A stretch of 64,000 nucleotides of DNA from Streptomyces sp. NRRL WC-3605 (GTDB lineage Bacteria; Actinomycetota; Actinomycetes; Streptomycetales; Streptomycetaceae). The notes beneath the pieces were generated by a model. It saw only the letters and a list, made by a program, of their open reading frames with translations, ran no database searches and was not told the origin of the DNA. Where the stretch lies: the NCBI RefSeq assembly GCF_001509795.1, contig NZ_LLZN01000064.1:86813-150812 (forward strand), in the 5' to 3' direction. Position numbers and translations under genes: made by a program. Positions 52,531 through 61,761 of this stretch are shown here, in pieces. How positions within the stretch are numbered: the first letter of the stretch is position 1; every line of letters begins with the position of its first letter.

Positions 52531-52566
52531 GGGCCCTCACGGCGTCCGATGGACCGCCGAGGGCCC
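52531..52566. terminator. stem-loop between CHAT and LuxR genes
   Basis: GGGCCCTC (52531-52538) pairs with GAGGGCCC (52559-52566), with an inner GGCG-TCC/GGA-CCGCC stem. It separates two convergent genes, 2 bases past the LuxR-family stop on the minus strand. Confidence 0.6.
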
Positions 52567-52568
52567 TC

Positions 52569-54380
52569 TCAGGCCGGGCACGCGTCCTGGGTGGACAGCA
52601 GCCACGGCAAGGCGGCCCGGTCGTTCGCGCCGAGGCGGGCGTAGGCGCTGTACAGGTGGTTGCCGACGGTCCGGACGGACAGGGTGAGCTTCTCGGCGAT
52701 CTCCCGGTTGCTGAGGCCGACGGCCGCCAGGTCGACGATCTGCCGTTGCCGGGCGGTGAGTTCACCGAGCGCCAGACCGGAGAGCGCGGGCGTCCGGGCG
52801 CCCTGGCAGCGGCGGGCGAGCGCGACCGCGCGGGTGCGCGAGGTGCGGGCGGCGCGCGGGTCGCGGTGCGCCCGGGCCGCCTGTGCGTGCGCCTCGGCCG
52901 CGAACAGCAGGAAGCCGCGGGCCCGGAGCTGTTCGGCCACCTGGTCCAGTGCGTCGCCGTCGCCGCGTGCCAGGGCGTCGGCATGCGCGGCGAACACCCC
53001 GGTGAGGCGGCCGGCGGCACGCCCGGGGTCACCGAGGCGGACGGCGTCGTACGCGTCGTCCCCGACGGTGGCTCCGGGAGCGCCGGCCGCCGCCGGCCGG
53101 GTGACCGCCCCACCCCCGTGAGGGCGGCCACCCGTGATCGTGGGCGCGGCCGGGGTGTCCCCCGACTGCGCAGTGGACAGGACCAGTTCACGGCGGCAGG
53201 CGGCGTCGCCGGTGCCGTCGCGCAGCCCTTCCCTGGCCCAGGCGGCAGCCTCCCGCAGCTCACCGCGCAGGCGGGCGTAGCGGGCGCGTACGGCCGCGTA
53301 GCGGGACGGCAGCGGTGCGCCCTGCGCGGCCAGCCACTCCCCCACCGGGGCGGCCACGGTCCGGACGTCCGCCCGCTCGATCCGGCCGAGGAGAGCGACC
53401 CGCTCGACCTCCAGGGCGGGCCCGCAGCGATCCGGGGTACGGGACAGGCGGCGCGCCCGCAGCCGGCCCGCCGTCGCCCGCAGGACCGGACCGTGCAGAG
53501 GGTGCGCGAGCCGGACGGTGCCCCCGTCGTCGACGCGGACGAGACCGTCGGCCTCCAGCTGCTCCAGCGCCCGGAGATCAAGGTCCTCCCGCTCCGGATC
53601 CACGGGCAACGGCTCGGCGAACGCGAGGCGTTGGAGCGTCTCGAACTCCGCCGGGCAGGTCCGGTCCAGGAGCCGGGCGGTGCGTTCGCGGACGGTCGCG
53701 GTGACCGGCAGCGGACCGCGCCACGCCCAGCCGTCCGTGCCGTCGACCCGGTCGAGCAGGCCGCGTGCGCGCACCGCGCCGACCAGGTCGCGCAGCAGGC
53801 GCAGATCCCCCTGGCACAGGTGGTGCAGCCGGTTCACGGTGAGCGGCTCCAGGCCGGCCGCGCCGGGCGCGCCCGCCAGTAGACGGGCGGTGTCCTCCCG
53901 GGGCAGCGGCTCCAGGGTGAGGCGGGGCAGGAGGTCGCCGGTCCAGAGGCGGGAGACGGCGGCCGGTGCGGGTACGCCGTCGCTGGTCACGACGACGAGG
54001 CGGGTGCGGCCGTGGACGGCCAGTTGGTGGACGAGGGCGGCGGAGGCGTCGTCGAGCAGATGCGCGTCGTCGACCAGGAGCAGCCGAACGCCGGAGAGGT
54101 GCCGGCAGGCGTCGTGCAGGGAGGCCGCCTCGGGGACGAGGTGCGCGAACGCGGCGAAGCGGAGGTGACGGGTCTCGGGGGTGCCGGCCACCCGAGCGCA
54201 CTCGGTGCCGCGCGTGGCCTCGGCGACCAGCCGGGACTTGCCGCAGCCGACCGGTCCGGTGACGACGACGCCGTCCCGGCCCGCGCCCAAAAATGCGCGT
54301 ACGAGGTCGAGTTCACTCTCCCTGCCGGTGAACGGCCAGGGCGGATCCAGGGTCCTCACCGCGCGTTCGTAACTCGTCAC
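52569..54380 (-). CDS. LuxR-family regulator with N-terminal AAA ATPase
   Basis: 603-aa regulator, shorter than typical LAL proteins. N-terminal FTGRESELDLVRAFLGAG, Walker A VVTGPVGCGKSRLVAEA near residue 38 and Walker B LLLVDDAHLLDD near 100. A middle winged-helix/helical region follows. The C-terminal LuxR helix-turn-helix is at about 535-600 (LTARQRQIVDLAAVGLSNRE, IAEKLTLSVRTVGNHLYSAY). GTG start 54380. It is divergent from a secreted-type metallopeptidase gene across 94 bases containing GACTCAGG repeats, which may be its binding sites. Confidence 0.9.
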   Translation of the reverse strand: MTSYERAVRTLDPPWPFTGRESELDLVRAFLGAGRDGVVVTGPVGCGKSRLVAEATRGTECARVAGTPETRHLRFAAFAHLVPEAASLHDACRHLSGVRLLLVDDAHLLDDASAALVHQLAVHGRTRLVVVTSDGVPAPAAVSRLWTGDLLPRLTLEPLPREDTARLLAGAPGAAGLEPLTVNRLHHLCQGDLRLLRDLVGAVRARGLLDRVDGTDGWAWRGPLPVTATVRERTARLLDRTCPAEFETLQRLAFAEPLPVDPEREDLDLRALEQLEADGLVRVDDGGTVRLAHPLHGPVLRATAGRLRARRLSRTPDRCGPALEVERVALLGRIERADVRTVAAPVGEWLAAQGAPLPSRYAAVRARYARLRGELREAAAWAREGLRDGTGDAACRRELVLSTAQSGDTPAAPTITGGRPHGGGAVTRPAAAGAPGATVGDDAYDAVRLGDPGRAAGRLTGVFAAHADALARGDGDALDQVAEQLRARGFLLFAAEAHAQAARAHRDPRAARTSRTRAVALARRCQGARTPALSGLALGELTARQRQIVDLAAVGLSNREIAEKLTLSVRTVGNHLYSAYARLGANDRAALPWLLSTQDACPA

Positions 54381-54399
54381 GGCATCATGAGTGCCGTGA

Positions 54400-54443
54400 C
54401 TCAGGTCTGATACACCGGTACTTGAGTAGCCCTCGACTCAGGC
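54400..54443. promoter_or_regulatory. repeated GACTCAGG elements in a divergent promoter
   Basis: GACTCAGG occurs in GTGACTCAGGTC (about 54402-54409) and again in TCGACTCAGGCG (about 54434-54441), with an inverted TTGAGT between. Located between the LuxR regulator and metallopeptidase starts. Confidence 0.4.
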
Positions 54444-54474
54444 GTCCGGGGCGCCGCGACGGCACCCTGGGGGC

Positions 54475-55560
54475 ATGACCGCTCGCTACTGCTCGCTCGC
54501 GCGGCAGTCGGCGCCGGCCTTCGCACCGGGGCTGGCCGCCGGGCGCCTCCACGCGCTCGTCTCCGGGCACCGTATGTGGGTGAACGGCACGGTCCTGCAC
54601 TACTGCTTCTTCGACCGGGACACCGACACGTCCGTGATCGCCGACCCCGGTACGGGCCGCACGCGGGCGGTGTCGTGGGTGGGCGGCAAGGAGCAGCGGG
54701 ACGTGGTGCGCGGGTGCTTCCAGGAGTGGGGCGACCTCGGGGCCGGGGTGTCGTTCGTGGAGGTGGACGACCGGTCGGAGGCGGAACTGCGGATCGGTTT
54801 CCAGACCGGCGACGGCTCCTGGTCGGCCGTCGGCAGGGACGCGCTGCGAATCGGCCTCGACGAGCGCACCATGAACTTCGGCTGGGACCTGACCGCGCCC
54901 GGGGAACGCGGGACGGCGCTGCACGAGATCGGGCACGCGCTGGGCATGCTGCACGAGCACCAGAGCCCGTTCGCCGGGATCCACTTCGACGACGAGGCGG
55001 TGTACACGGACCTGGCGGGGCCGCCGAACTTCTGGAGCCGCGACAAGACGTGGTTCAACATCCTGCGGAAGCTGGACGCGCACGAGGTCAACGGGTCGGT
55101 CTGGGACCCGCATTCGATCATGGAGTACCCCTTCTCGGCGGGGCTGATCCTGGAGCCCGAGCAGTTCCGCGCGGGCCTCGACCCGCCGGGTGTACTGTCG
55201 GCCGCCGACAAGGACTTCGTCCGCCGCTGGTATCCGCCGGACCCGGTGCGCGAGCCGCGTGAACTGGTGCCGTTCCGTTCGGTGCCCCTGCGGCTCGCGC
55301 CCGGCGCTCAGGCCGACTTCACCATCGAGCCGCCGGAGACGCGCACGTACACGGTGGGCACCTTCGGGGACGCCGACACGCTCGTCGTGCTCTTCGAGGA
55401 ACGGGACGGCCGCCCCCGCTACCTCGCGGGCACGGACGACGGCGGCACCCCGCACAACGCCACGGTCCGCACCCGCCTGGTCAAGGGCCGCCGCTACATC
55501 GCCCGCCTCCGCCTGTACTCCACCTGGGGCTCCGGCGAGACGGCGACCATGTGCTGGTGA
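54475..55560 (+). CDS. astacin-like (M12A) zinc metallopeptidase
   Basis: 361-aa metzincin. The zinc site is HEIGHALGMLHEHQSP near residues 150-165, with Met-turn SIMEYPFSAG near 216. The N-terminal half (LVSGHRMWVNGTVLHYCFFD, QRDVVRGCFQEWGDLGAGVS) matches the astacin substrate-cleft strand and helix. The last about 100 residues form a beta-rich domain (DFTIEPPETRTYTVGTFGDA), resembling a prepeptidase C-terminal domain. No signal peptide is visible from ATG 54475, unusual for an astacin, so location is unclear. Divergent from the LuxR regulator. Confidence 0.88.
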   Translation: MTARYCSLARQSAPAFAPGLAAGRLHALVSGHRMWVNGTVLHYCFFDRDTDTSVIADPGTGRTRAVSWVGGKEQRDVVRGCFQEWGDLGAGVSFVEVDDRSEAELRIGFQTGDGSWSAVGRDALRIGLDERTMNFGWDLTAPGERGTALHEIGHALGMLHEHQSPFAGIHFDDEAVYTDLAGPPNFWSRDKTWFNILRKLDAHEVNGSVWDPHSIMEYPFSAGLILEPEQFRAGLDPPGVLSAADKDFVRRWYPPDPVREPRELVPFRSVPLRLAPGAQADFTIEPPETRTYTVGTFGDADTLVVLFEERDGRPRYLAGTDDGGTPHNATVRTRLVKGRRYIARLRLYSTWGSGETATMCW

Positions 55561-55649
55561 CCCCACCCGCACCCCACAGTCCAGCGCCGGGGGAAAGGGC
55601 CGGACGCCGCCTTCGGGGACATTTCCTCGCGCGGCGTTCGGCCCACCAT

Positions 55650-55686
55650 GTCGGGCCCGCCGCACGGGGGTGGCGGCGGGCCCGAC
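55650..55686. terminator. hairpin terminator between metallopeptidase and monooxygenase genes
   Basis: GTCGGGCCCGCCGC (55650-55663) and its exact reverse complement (55673-55686), 9-base loop, between convergent genes. Confidence 0.75.
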
Positions 55687-55744
55687 CGGCGCCGCGTCGG
55701 CGGGTGGGCGATCGGCGGGGACCATCCCGCACTCCACAGCCCGG

Positions 55745-57127
55745 TCAGGAGGCCCGGCGCCGTACCCCCTCCGTGTCCGGGTGGGAAAGGCCCAGGTGGT
55801 CGCGGAGGGTCGGGCCCTCGTAGTCGGTGCGGAAGACGCCCTGTTCCTGGAGGAGCGGCACCACCTTGTCGGCGAACTCGTCCAGGCCCGTCGGGGTGAG
55901 GTGCGGGACGAGGATGAAGCCGTCGCTCGCGTCGGACTGGACGTACTCGTTGATGGTGCGGGCGAGTGTCGCCGGGGAGCCGACGAAGTTCTGCCGGTTG
56001 CCGGTGTGGATGACCAGGTCGCGGATGGACCAGTTGTTCGCCTCGGCCAGAGCGCGCCACTCCCGGGCGGTGGCGATCGGGTCCCGGTACATGCGGACCT
56101 GGGCGCGGCCCTGTGCGATGTGGCTCTCGGTGACGTCCGGGTCGACGTCGGGCAGGGGGCCGTCGGGGTCGTAGGCGGAGAGGTCGCGGTTCCAGACGAA
56201 CTCCAGGTGCCGCAGGGCGGTGGCTCCGCTGACCTGCTGGCGGCGCACCTCGCGCGCGAGTTCCTCCGCCTCGGTGTCGGTGTCGGCGAGGGCGAAGGTC
56301 GCCGCGGGCAGGATGAGCAACTGGTCGGCGCGGCGGCCGTACTTGGCGAGGCGGGACTTGACGTCCGTGTAGAAGGCGCGGCCCGCCTCCAGGGTGCCGT
56401 GCCGGCTGAAGATGGCGTCCGCCTCGGCGGCGGCGAACTCGCGGCCCTCGTCGGAGTCGCCGGCCTGGAAGATGACCGGCCGGCCCTGCGGGGGGCGCGG
56501 GACGTTGAACTGCCCGTGGATGTCGAAGTGCTGCCCGGTGTGGGTGAAGGAGCCGGCCTTGGCGTCCTTGAGGAAGGTGCCGGTGGCCTGGTCGGCGACG
56601 ATCTCGTCGCCGTGCCAGGAGTCGAGGAGTTCCTTGACGGTGGCGAGGAACTCCTTGGCACGGGAGTAGCGCTCCTGCTGCGGCAGGAAGCCGCCGCAGC
56701 GGAAGTTCTCGCCGGTGAAGGCGTCCCAGGAGGTGACGACGTTCCAGGCGGACCGTCCGCCGGAGAGGTGGTCCAGGCTTGCGAACTGGCGGGCCACCTC
56801 GTAGGGCTCGTTGAAGGTGGAGTTGACGGTGCCGGTGAGCCCGATGCGCTCGGTGACGGCGGCGAGCGCGGCGAGCACCGTGAAGGTGTCGGGGCGGCCC
56901 ACGACGTCGAGGTCGTAGATCTTCCCGCCCTGTTCGCGCAGCCGGAGGCCCTCGGCGAGGAACAGGAAGTCGAACTTGGCGCGTTCGGCGGTCCGCGCGA
57001 AGTGCGCGAAGGAGCCGAACTCGATGTGGCTGCCGGCCCGGGGGTCGCTCCACACGGTGGTGTTGTTGACGCCGGGGAAGTGGGCTGCCAGATGGATCTG
57101 CTTCAGGGGCTTCGAGGAGGTGGTCAT
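55745..57127 (-). CDS. NtaA/SnaA/DszA-family FMN-dependent monooxygenase
   Basis: 460-aa bacterial-luciferase-fold monooxygenase of the NtaA/SnaA/SoxA/DszA group, which uses reduced FMN and O2 on sulfur or nitrogen heterocycles, nitrilotriacetate or sulfones. Motifs: LAAHFPGVNNTTVWSDPRAG at the N-terminus, FAEGL-type FLFLAEGLRLREQGGKIYDL, DHLSGGRSAWNVVTSWDAFT, and PQGRPVIFQAGDSDEGREFA. Starts 18 bases after the preceding LLM gene on the same strand. Context (transporter, SAM-IV riboswitch, Cys leader) points to an organosulfur substrate; a separate flavin reductase is needed and not encoded here. Confidence 0.9.
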   Translation of the reverse strand: MTTSSKPLKQIHLAAHFPGVNNTTVWSDPRAGSHIEFGSFAHFARTAERAKFDFLFLAEGLRLREQGGKIYDLDVVGRPDTFTVLAALAAVTERIGLTGTVNSTFNEPYEVARQFASLDHLSGGRSAWNVVTSWDAFTGENFRCGGFLPQQERYSRAKEFLATVKELLDSWHGDEIVADQATGTFLKDAKAGSFTHTGQHFDIHGQFNVPRPPQGRPVIFQAGDSDEGREFAAAEADAIFSRHGTLEAGRAFYTDVKSRLAKYGRRADQLLILPAATFALADTDTEAEELAREVRRQQVSGATALRHLEFVWNRDLSAYDPDGPLPDVDPDVTESHIAQGRAQVRMYRDPIATAREWRALAEANNWSIRDLVIHTGNRQNFVGSPATLARTINEYVQSDASDGFILVPHLTPTGLDEFADKVVPLLQEQGVFRTDYEGPTLRDHLGLSHPDTEGVRRRAS

Positions 57128-57145
57128 GGCGGGCGTCCTTCCGGC

Positions 57146-58330
57146 TCAGGCGGCGTAGCGGTTGGCGGGCCGGGCGAGGCCGAGCAGGCCGCGCAGGGTG
57201 CCGGCCTCGTAGGCGCGGCGGAAGACACCCCGGCGCTGGAGTTCGGGCACCAGGCCGCGGGTGATCGCCGGCAGGTCGTGGCCGGCGACGGCGGGGCGCA
57301 GCCGGAAGCCGGTGAGCCCGGCGGCGTGGAACTCCTGCAGCAGGTCGGCGAGTTGGGCGGGGCTGCCGGTGAAGACGAGTGCGTCGCTGGTGTACGGCTC
57401 CCCGGCGAGCGCGTCGAGCCGTTCGCGGCGGGCCCGCGCGGCGGCCGGGTCGTCGTCGAGGAACACGACGAGGTCGCCGAAGACGTGCAGGGGCTCGTCG
57501 GCGCGGCCCGCCGCCCGCTGTTCGGCGCGGATCACGGTGGCCACGGCCCGGGCCTCTTCGGCGTCGTGCGGGGTGACGTAGCCGATGTCGGCGGAGCGGG
57601 CCACGAGCCCGTAGGGCACGGTGTCGTGGGCGAGGGCGCTGACGACTGGCTGCCCCTGCGGCGGCCGGGGCGTGATGGACGGCCCCTTGACGCTGAAATG
57701 GCGGCCTTCGAAGTCGATGTAGTGGAGCTTGTCCCGGTCGATGAAGCGTCCGGTGGCGGTGTCGCGGATCTCGGCGTCGTCCTCCCAGCTGTCCCAGAGC
57801 CGGCGGACGACCTCGACGTGGTCGGCGGCCTCGTCGAAGAGCTCGTGGACGGCGGGGGTGTCGTAGTGCTCGATGCGTTCGATCGCGCGGCGCCCGAAGT
57901 GGGCGGCCTCGTTGGGGCGCGCGGAGATCTGGACGCGCAGGCCCGCCCGGCCGGAGCTCACATAGTCGAGGGTGGCGATGGCCTTGGATATGTGGAACGG
58001 CTCCGTGTGCGTGGCCACCACGGTCGGCACCAGTCCTATGTGGTGGGTCAGGGGGGCGACACGGGACGCGATGAGGACGGCGTCGAGCCGGCCGCGGACC
58101 TGGTCGGTGCGCCCGTCGGGGTCGAGGAAATGGGAGGACTGCAGGCCGAGGCCGTCCTCGATGGTGACGAGGTCGAGCAGGCCGCGCTCGGCCTCGGTGA
58201 CGAGGTCGGTCCAGTAGGCGGCGGTGAACAGGTCCCGGGGCCGGGCGACCGGTTCGCGCCAGGACGCGGGATGCCAGCCGGTGCCGTCCAGGGCGACGGC
58301 GAGGTGCAGGGGGTCGGGGTGTGAGGACAC
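57146..58330 (-). CDS. LLM-class flavin-dependent monooxygenase
   Basis: 394-aa luciferase-like monooxygenase, second of the operon. GTG 58330 follows AGGAAGG. Typical blocks: LHLAVALDGTGWHPASWREP, DLVTIEDGLGLQSSHFLDPD, VAPLTHHIGLVPTVVATHTE, YVSSGRAGLRVQISARPNEA and PSITPRPPQGQPVVSALAHD. Same NtaA-like group as its neighbour but clearly diverged, so the two may act on successive or different substrates. The long open frame upstream is antisense-like extension through other genes. Confidence 0.88.
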   Translation of the reverse strand: MSSHPDPLHLAVALDGTGWHPASWREPVARPRDLFTAAYWTDLVTEAERGLLDLVTIEDGLGLQSSHFLDPDGRTDQVRGRLDAVLIASRVAPLTHHIGLVPTVVATHTEPFHISKAIATLDYVSSGRAGLRVQISARPNEAAHFGRRAIERIEHYDTPAVHELFDEAADHVEVVRRLWDSWEDDAEIRDTATGRFIDRDKLHYIDFEGRHFSVKGPSITPRPPQGQPVVSALAHDTVPYGLVARSADIGYVTPHDAEEARAVATVIRAEQRAAGRADEPLHVFGDLVVFLDDDPAAARARRERLDALAGEPYTSDALVFTGSPAQLADLLQEFHAAGLTGFRLRPAVAGHDLPAITRGLVPELQRRGVFRRAYEAGTLRGLLGLARPANRYAA

Positions 58331-58364
58331 GGTCGGTGGCCTTCCTGTGGTCCGTACGACGGCG

Positions 58365-58391
58365 CCGGGCCCTCCGCCGGGGAGGGCCCGG
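58365..58391 (-). terminator. intra-operon hairpin between substrate-binding and monooxygenase genes
   Basis: CGGGCCCTCC (58366-58375) pairs with GGAGGGCCCG (58381-58390), loop GCCGG. It lies between the lipoprotein stop and the next GTG on the minus strand and may stabilise the upstream message or attenuate the monooxygenases. Confidence 0.55.
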
Positions 58392-58407
58392 GCCCGGTCT
58401 GGGGTCG

Positions 58408-59430
58408 TCAGGAGTTGTCGAGCGGCAGGCCGGGCGGGTTCACCTCCGCCTTCTCCACGGCCTCGCCGGAGAGGTTCCACGCCGCGAGCCACCGGGCGTA
58501 CTGCCCGTGGTCGATGAGGTGGTTGATCGCCTCGGCGAGGGGTTCGGCGAGTCCGCTGTCCTTCTTCGCGGTCGCGGCGATCAGGCCCTGCAGGCTCGCT
58601 CCGGCGCCGGAGAACTGCCCGGCTATCCGGGTCGGGTGGGGCGTGCCGCTGGTCTGGGTGACGTGGTAGGAGAGGTTGGGGCTGGGCCCGAAGTAGGCGT
58701 CGATCTTGCCGCTGTTCAGGGCCAGATAGGTGCTGTTGTTGTCCTGGAAGTACTTGACCGTCAGCTTCTTGCCCTCCTTCTCCAGGCGGCTCTTCCACTC
58801 GAGCAGGATGCGTTCCTGGTTGGTGCCGGCGCCGACGGAGACGGTGGTGCCGGCGAGGGTCCGGTAGTCGCCGTCGAAGCGGAACCCGGAGTCCTTCGGC
58901 GCCTCGAACGCCAGGTCGTCCTTGCGGTAGGAGGCGAACTCGTACTTGCGCTTGCGCTCCTCGGTGTCGGTGATGTTCGAGAAGCCGACGTCGACCTTGC
59001 CGCTGTCGATGCCGACGAAGAGGTTCTCCCAGGTGAACCGCTTGACCTCGGGCTTCAGTCCGAGGACGGCGGCGACCAGGCGCGCGAGGTCGATCTCGGA
59101 GCCGGTGAGGGTCTTCTGGTCGCTGCCCACGAAGCCCAGGGGTGGTGCCCCGGACGGCAGCGTGCCGGAGCCGACGACGAGCCGTCCGCTCTTCCTCAGG
59201 CCGGCGGGCAGCTTGGCGCTGATGGACTTCACCTCGGACACCTTGAGGGTGGTCTCCTCGGCGGCGCCGTTGGAGAGCCGGCCGACGGTGACCGTGCCGG
59301 CGCTGTCCTGCGTCGAGGTGGCGGCGTCGCTCTCGCCGCCGCAGGCGGTGAGCCCGGTGGCGAGGGTGGCGGCGGCGGTCGCGGCGGTGACGCCGCGGAG
59401 CAGGGCACGTCGGGTGATGTGGGTGGGCAT
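58408..59430 (-). CDS. ABC transporter substrate-binding lipoprotein (amino-acid/organosulfur type)
   Basis: 340-aa periplasmic-binding-protein family 3 lipoprotein. The N-terminus combines a twin-arginine-like TRRALLRG with a lipobox LTAC at about residues 27-30, so it is lipid-anchored outside the membrane. The ligand-binding fold shows LVVGSGTLPSGAPPLGFVGS, TGSEIDLARLVAAVLGL, GKVDVGFSNITDTEERKRKY and ALNSGKIDAYFGPSPN. Family 3 binds polar amino acids and cystine-like compounds. Gene order permease-ATPase-binding protein-monooxygenases indicates uptake of a sulfur compound that is then oxidised. Confidence 0.92.
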   Translation of the reverse strand: MPTHITRRALLRGVTAATAAATLATGLTACGGESDAATSTQDSAGTVTVGRLSNGAAEETTLKVSEVKSISAKLPAGLRKSGRLVVGSGTLPSGAPPLGFVGSDQKTLTGSEIDLARLVAAVLGLKPEVKRFTWENLFVGIDSGKVDVGFSNITDTEERKRKYEFASYRKDDLAFEAPKDSGFRFDGDYRTLAGTTVSVGAGTNQERILLEWKSRLEKEGKKLTVKYFQDNNSTYLALNSGKIDAYFGPSPNLSYHVTQTSGTPHPTRIAGQFSGAGASLQGLIAATAKKDSGLAEPLAEAINHLIDHGQYARWLAAWNLSGEAVEKAEVNPPGLPLDNS

Positions 59431-59496
59431 GGCCGTCCTTGGGTGTGCGGGGCGGGTCGTGGGCGGGCGTGGGGGGAGGCAAAAGAGGGGGGCAGG

Positions 59497-60278
<782 letters not shown>

Positions 60279-60282
<4 letters not shown>

Positions 60283-61262
60283 ACGGCGGCCTCCCGGCGT
60301 GCGCGGGCCGTCAGCCCGGTGACGGCGGCCCGCAGTCTCTGGAGCGGGGTCGGCGGCAGGGAGCGGGTGGCGCCCCGGGCGTAGTACCGCTCGACGTAGA
60401 ACTGGACGACGGAGACGACGCTGGTCAGGACGAGGTACCAGACGGTGGCGACCATGAGCAGCGGCACGATGTCGCCGGGGTAGGTGGAGCCCATGGACTG
60501 CGCGGCACCGAACAGGTCGAGCAGGGACACGTAGAACACCAGCGAGGTGCCCTTGATCAGGCCGATGAGCTGGTTGACGTAGTTCGGCACGATGGAGCGC
60601 AGGGCCTGCGGGAACACGATCCGGCGGAACTGGTAGCCCTTGGGCAGCCCGAGCGCGGCGGCGGCCTCGTGCTGGCCCTGGTCGACGGAGAGGATGCCGC
60701 CCCGGACGACCTCGGCGGCGTACGCGGACTCGTGGAGGCTGATGCCGACGACCGCGATGACGAGGTCGGTGGCGAGCTCGGACTCGTCGAAGGTGAGGAA
60801 GGCGGGCCCGAAGGGGACGCCGAGGCTGAGCGTCCTGTAGAGGGCGCTGAAGTTGTACAGGAACAGCAGGACGACGATGAGCGGGATGGAGCGGAACGCC
60901 CACACGTACACCCAGCTCACCGCGCGCAGCACAGGGCTGCGGGAGAGCCGGGCCAGGGCGAGCAGGACACCGCCGAGCAGGCCCAGGGCGGCGCTGTAGG
61001 CGGTGACTTCGAGGGTGACGAGAAGGCCGTCGACGATGGTGGGCCGCAGGAACCAGTAGCCGAAGCGGTCCCACTGGTAGAAGGGGTTGGTGACCAGGCC
61101 GTGGACGAACTGGGCGGCTAGGACCAGCACGGCGGCGGTGGCGATCCAGCGGCCGGGGCGCCTGAGCGGCAGCACGCGCTGGGCGGTGAGCGGTTCGGAC
61201 GGGGCGGCGGCGGGCGGCGGCGCCTCGGCCAGGGAGACGGCGGCGCCTGGGGGTTCACTCAT
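60279..61262 (-). CDS. amino-acid-type ABC transporter permease
   Basis: 327-aa inner-membrane permease with about five to six helices and the EAA loop HEAAAALGLPKGYQFRRIVF followed by PQALRSIVPNYVNQLIGLIK, characteristic of the HisM/GlnP family. ATG 61262 gives an N-terminus MSEPPGA with a Pro/Ala-rich cytoplasmic tail before the first helix. It is the first transport gene after a SAM-IV riboswitch and Cys leader peptide on the same strand. Confidence 0.93.
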
Positions 61263-61436
61263 GGTGGGCTCCGGCTGGAGTCGGACGGGCCCGGGGGACG
61301 TGGACACCTCGGCCGCGGGCACGGCCGGTCGACGGCGGGGCCGGGGAGGTGGGGACGCACGGTCACCGGGGCGGGGCGGGCGACGGCACACCGCTGCGGC
61401 GGTGGGCGTCGGGGGTGCGGTGCCGCGGAGGAGAGG

Positions 61437-61586
61437 TCAGCCGCGGCGGCGGGCGCAGTCCGGTGCGGTACACAGTGCGCTGTTCACGCGGAGCAGATCG
61501 ACGGCCCGGTCGGCGGCGAACAGCGTGGCGTACGCGTGGACGCGGCCGCGAGGGCGGCCGGTGGCCGTCCTGGGGGCTGCGTCCAT
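61437..61586 (-). CDS. cysteine-containing leader peptide upstream of the sulfur transporter
   Basis: 49-aa reading frame (ATG 61586) ending AVDLLRVNSALCTAPDCARR followed by RG. The segment RAVDLLRVNSALC fits the actinomycete leader-peptide pattern R-H/V-x-D-L-x-R-V-x-S-A-x-C found upstream of sulfur-assimilation genes. Two Cys codons lie near the end. A shorter start at a GTG (VHAYATLF...) is equally possible. It sits between a SAM-IV riboswitch and the permease gene, so ribosome stalling at Cys codons may control downstream expression. Confidence 0.65.
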   Translation of the reverse strand: MDAAPRTATGRPRGRVHAYATLFAADRAVDLLRVNSALCTAPDCARRRG

Positions 61587-61612
61587 GGCGTCACTCACTT
61601 TTCCGGCCGCTC

Positions 61613-61724
61613 GGGCCCTCGCGCTTACCGAAGTCATCCGGTCCGGTCGTCACCTGGGGCACCCCACCGCGATGCGAGGGTTGCCGGTCAGCGAGCCAGG
61701 GCTTGTCGCTGACACTCATGACCG
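61613..61724 (-). ncRNA. SAM-IV riboswitch
   Basis: On the minus strand the sequence runs GGTCATGAGTGTCAGCGACA, then CCCTGGCTCGCTGACCGGCA, ACCCTCGCATCGCGGTGGGG and TGCCCCAGGTGACGACC, ending in GGTAAGCGCGAGGGCC. These are the conserved blocks of SAM-IV: the P1/P2 AUGAGUG, the GGCAACC(C) core, the GCGGUGGGGUGCCCC ligand helix, and the 3' GCAAGCGCG-type pseudoknot strand. It binds S-adenosylmethionine to switch off sulfur genes. It lies upstream of the leader peptide and transporter operon on the same strand. Confidence 0.88.
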
Positions 61725-61761
61725 ATCTGGGCCGTAGTCAATCCAGTTGAACGGAGGGATG

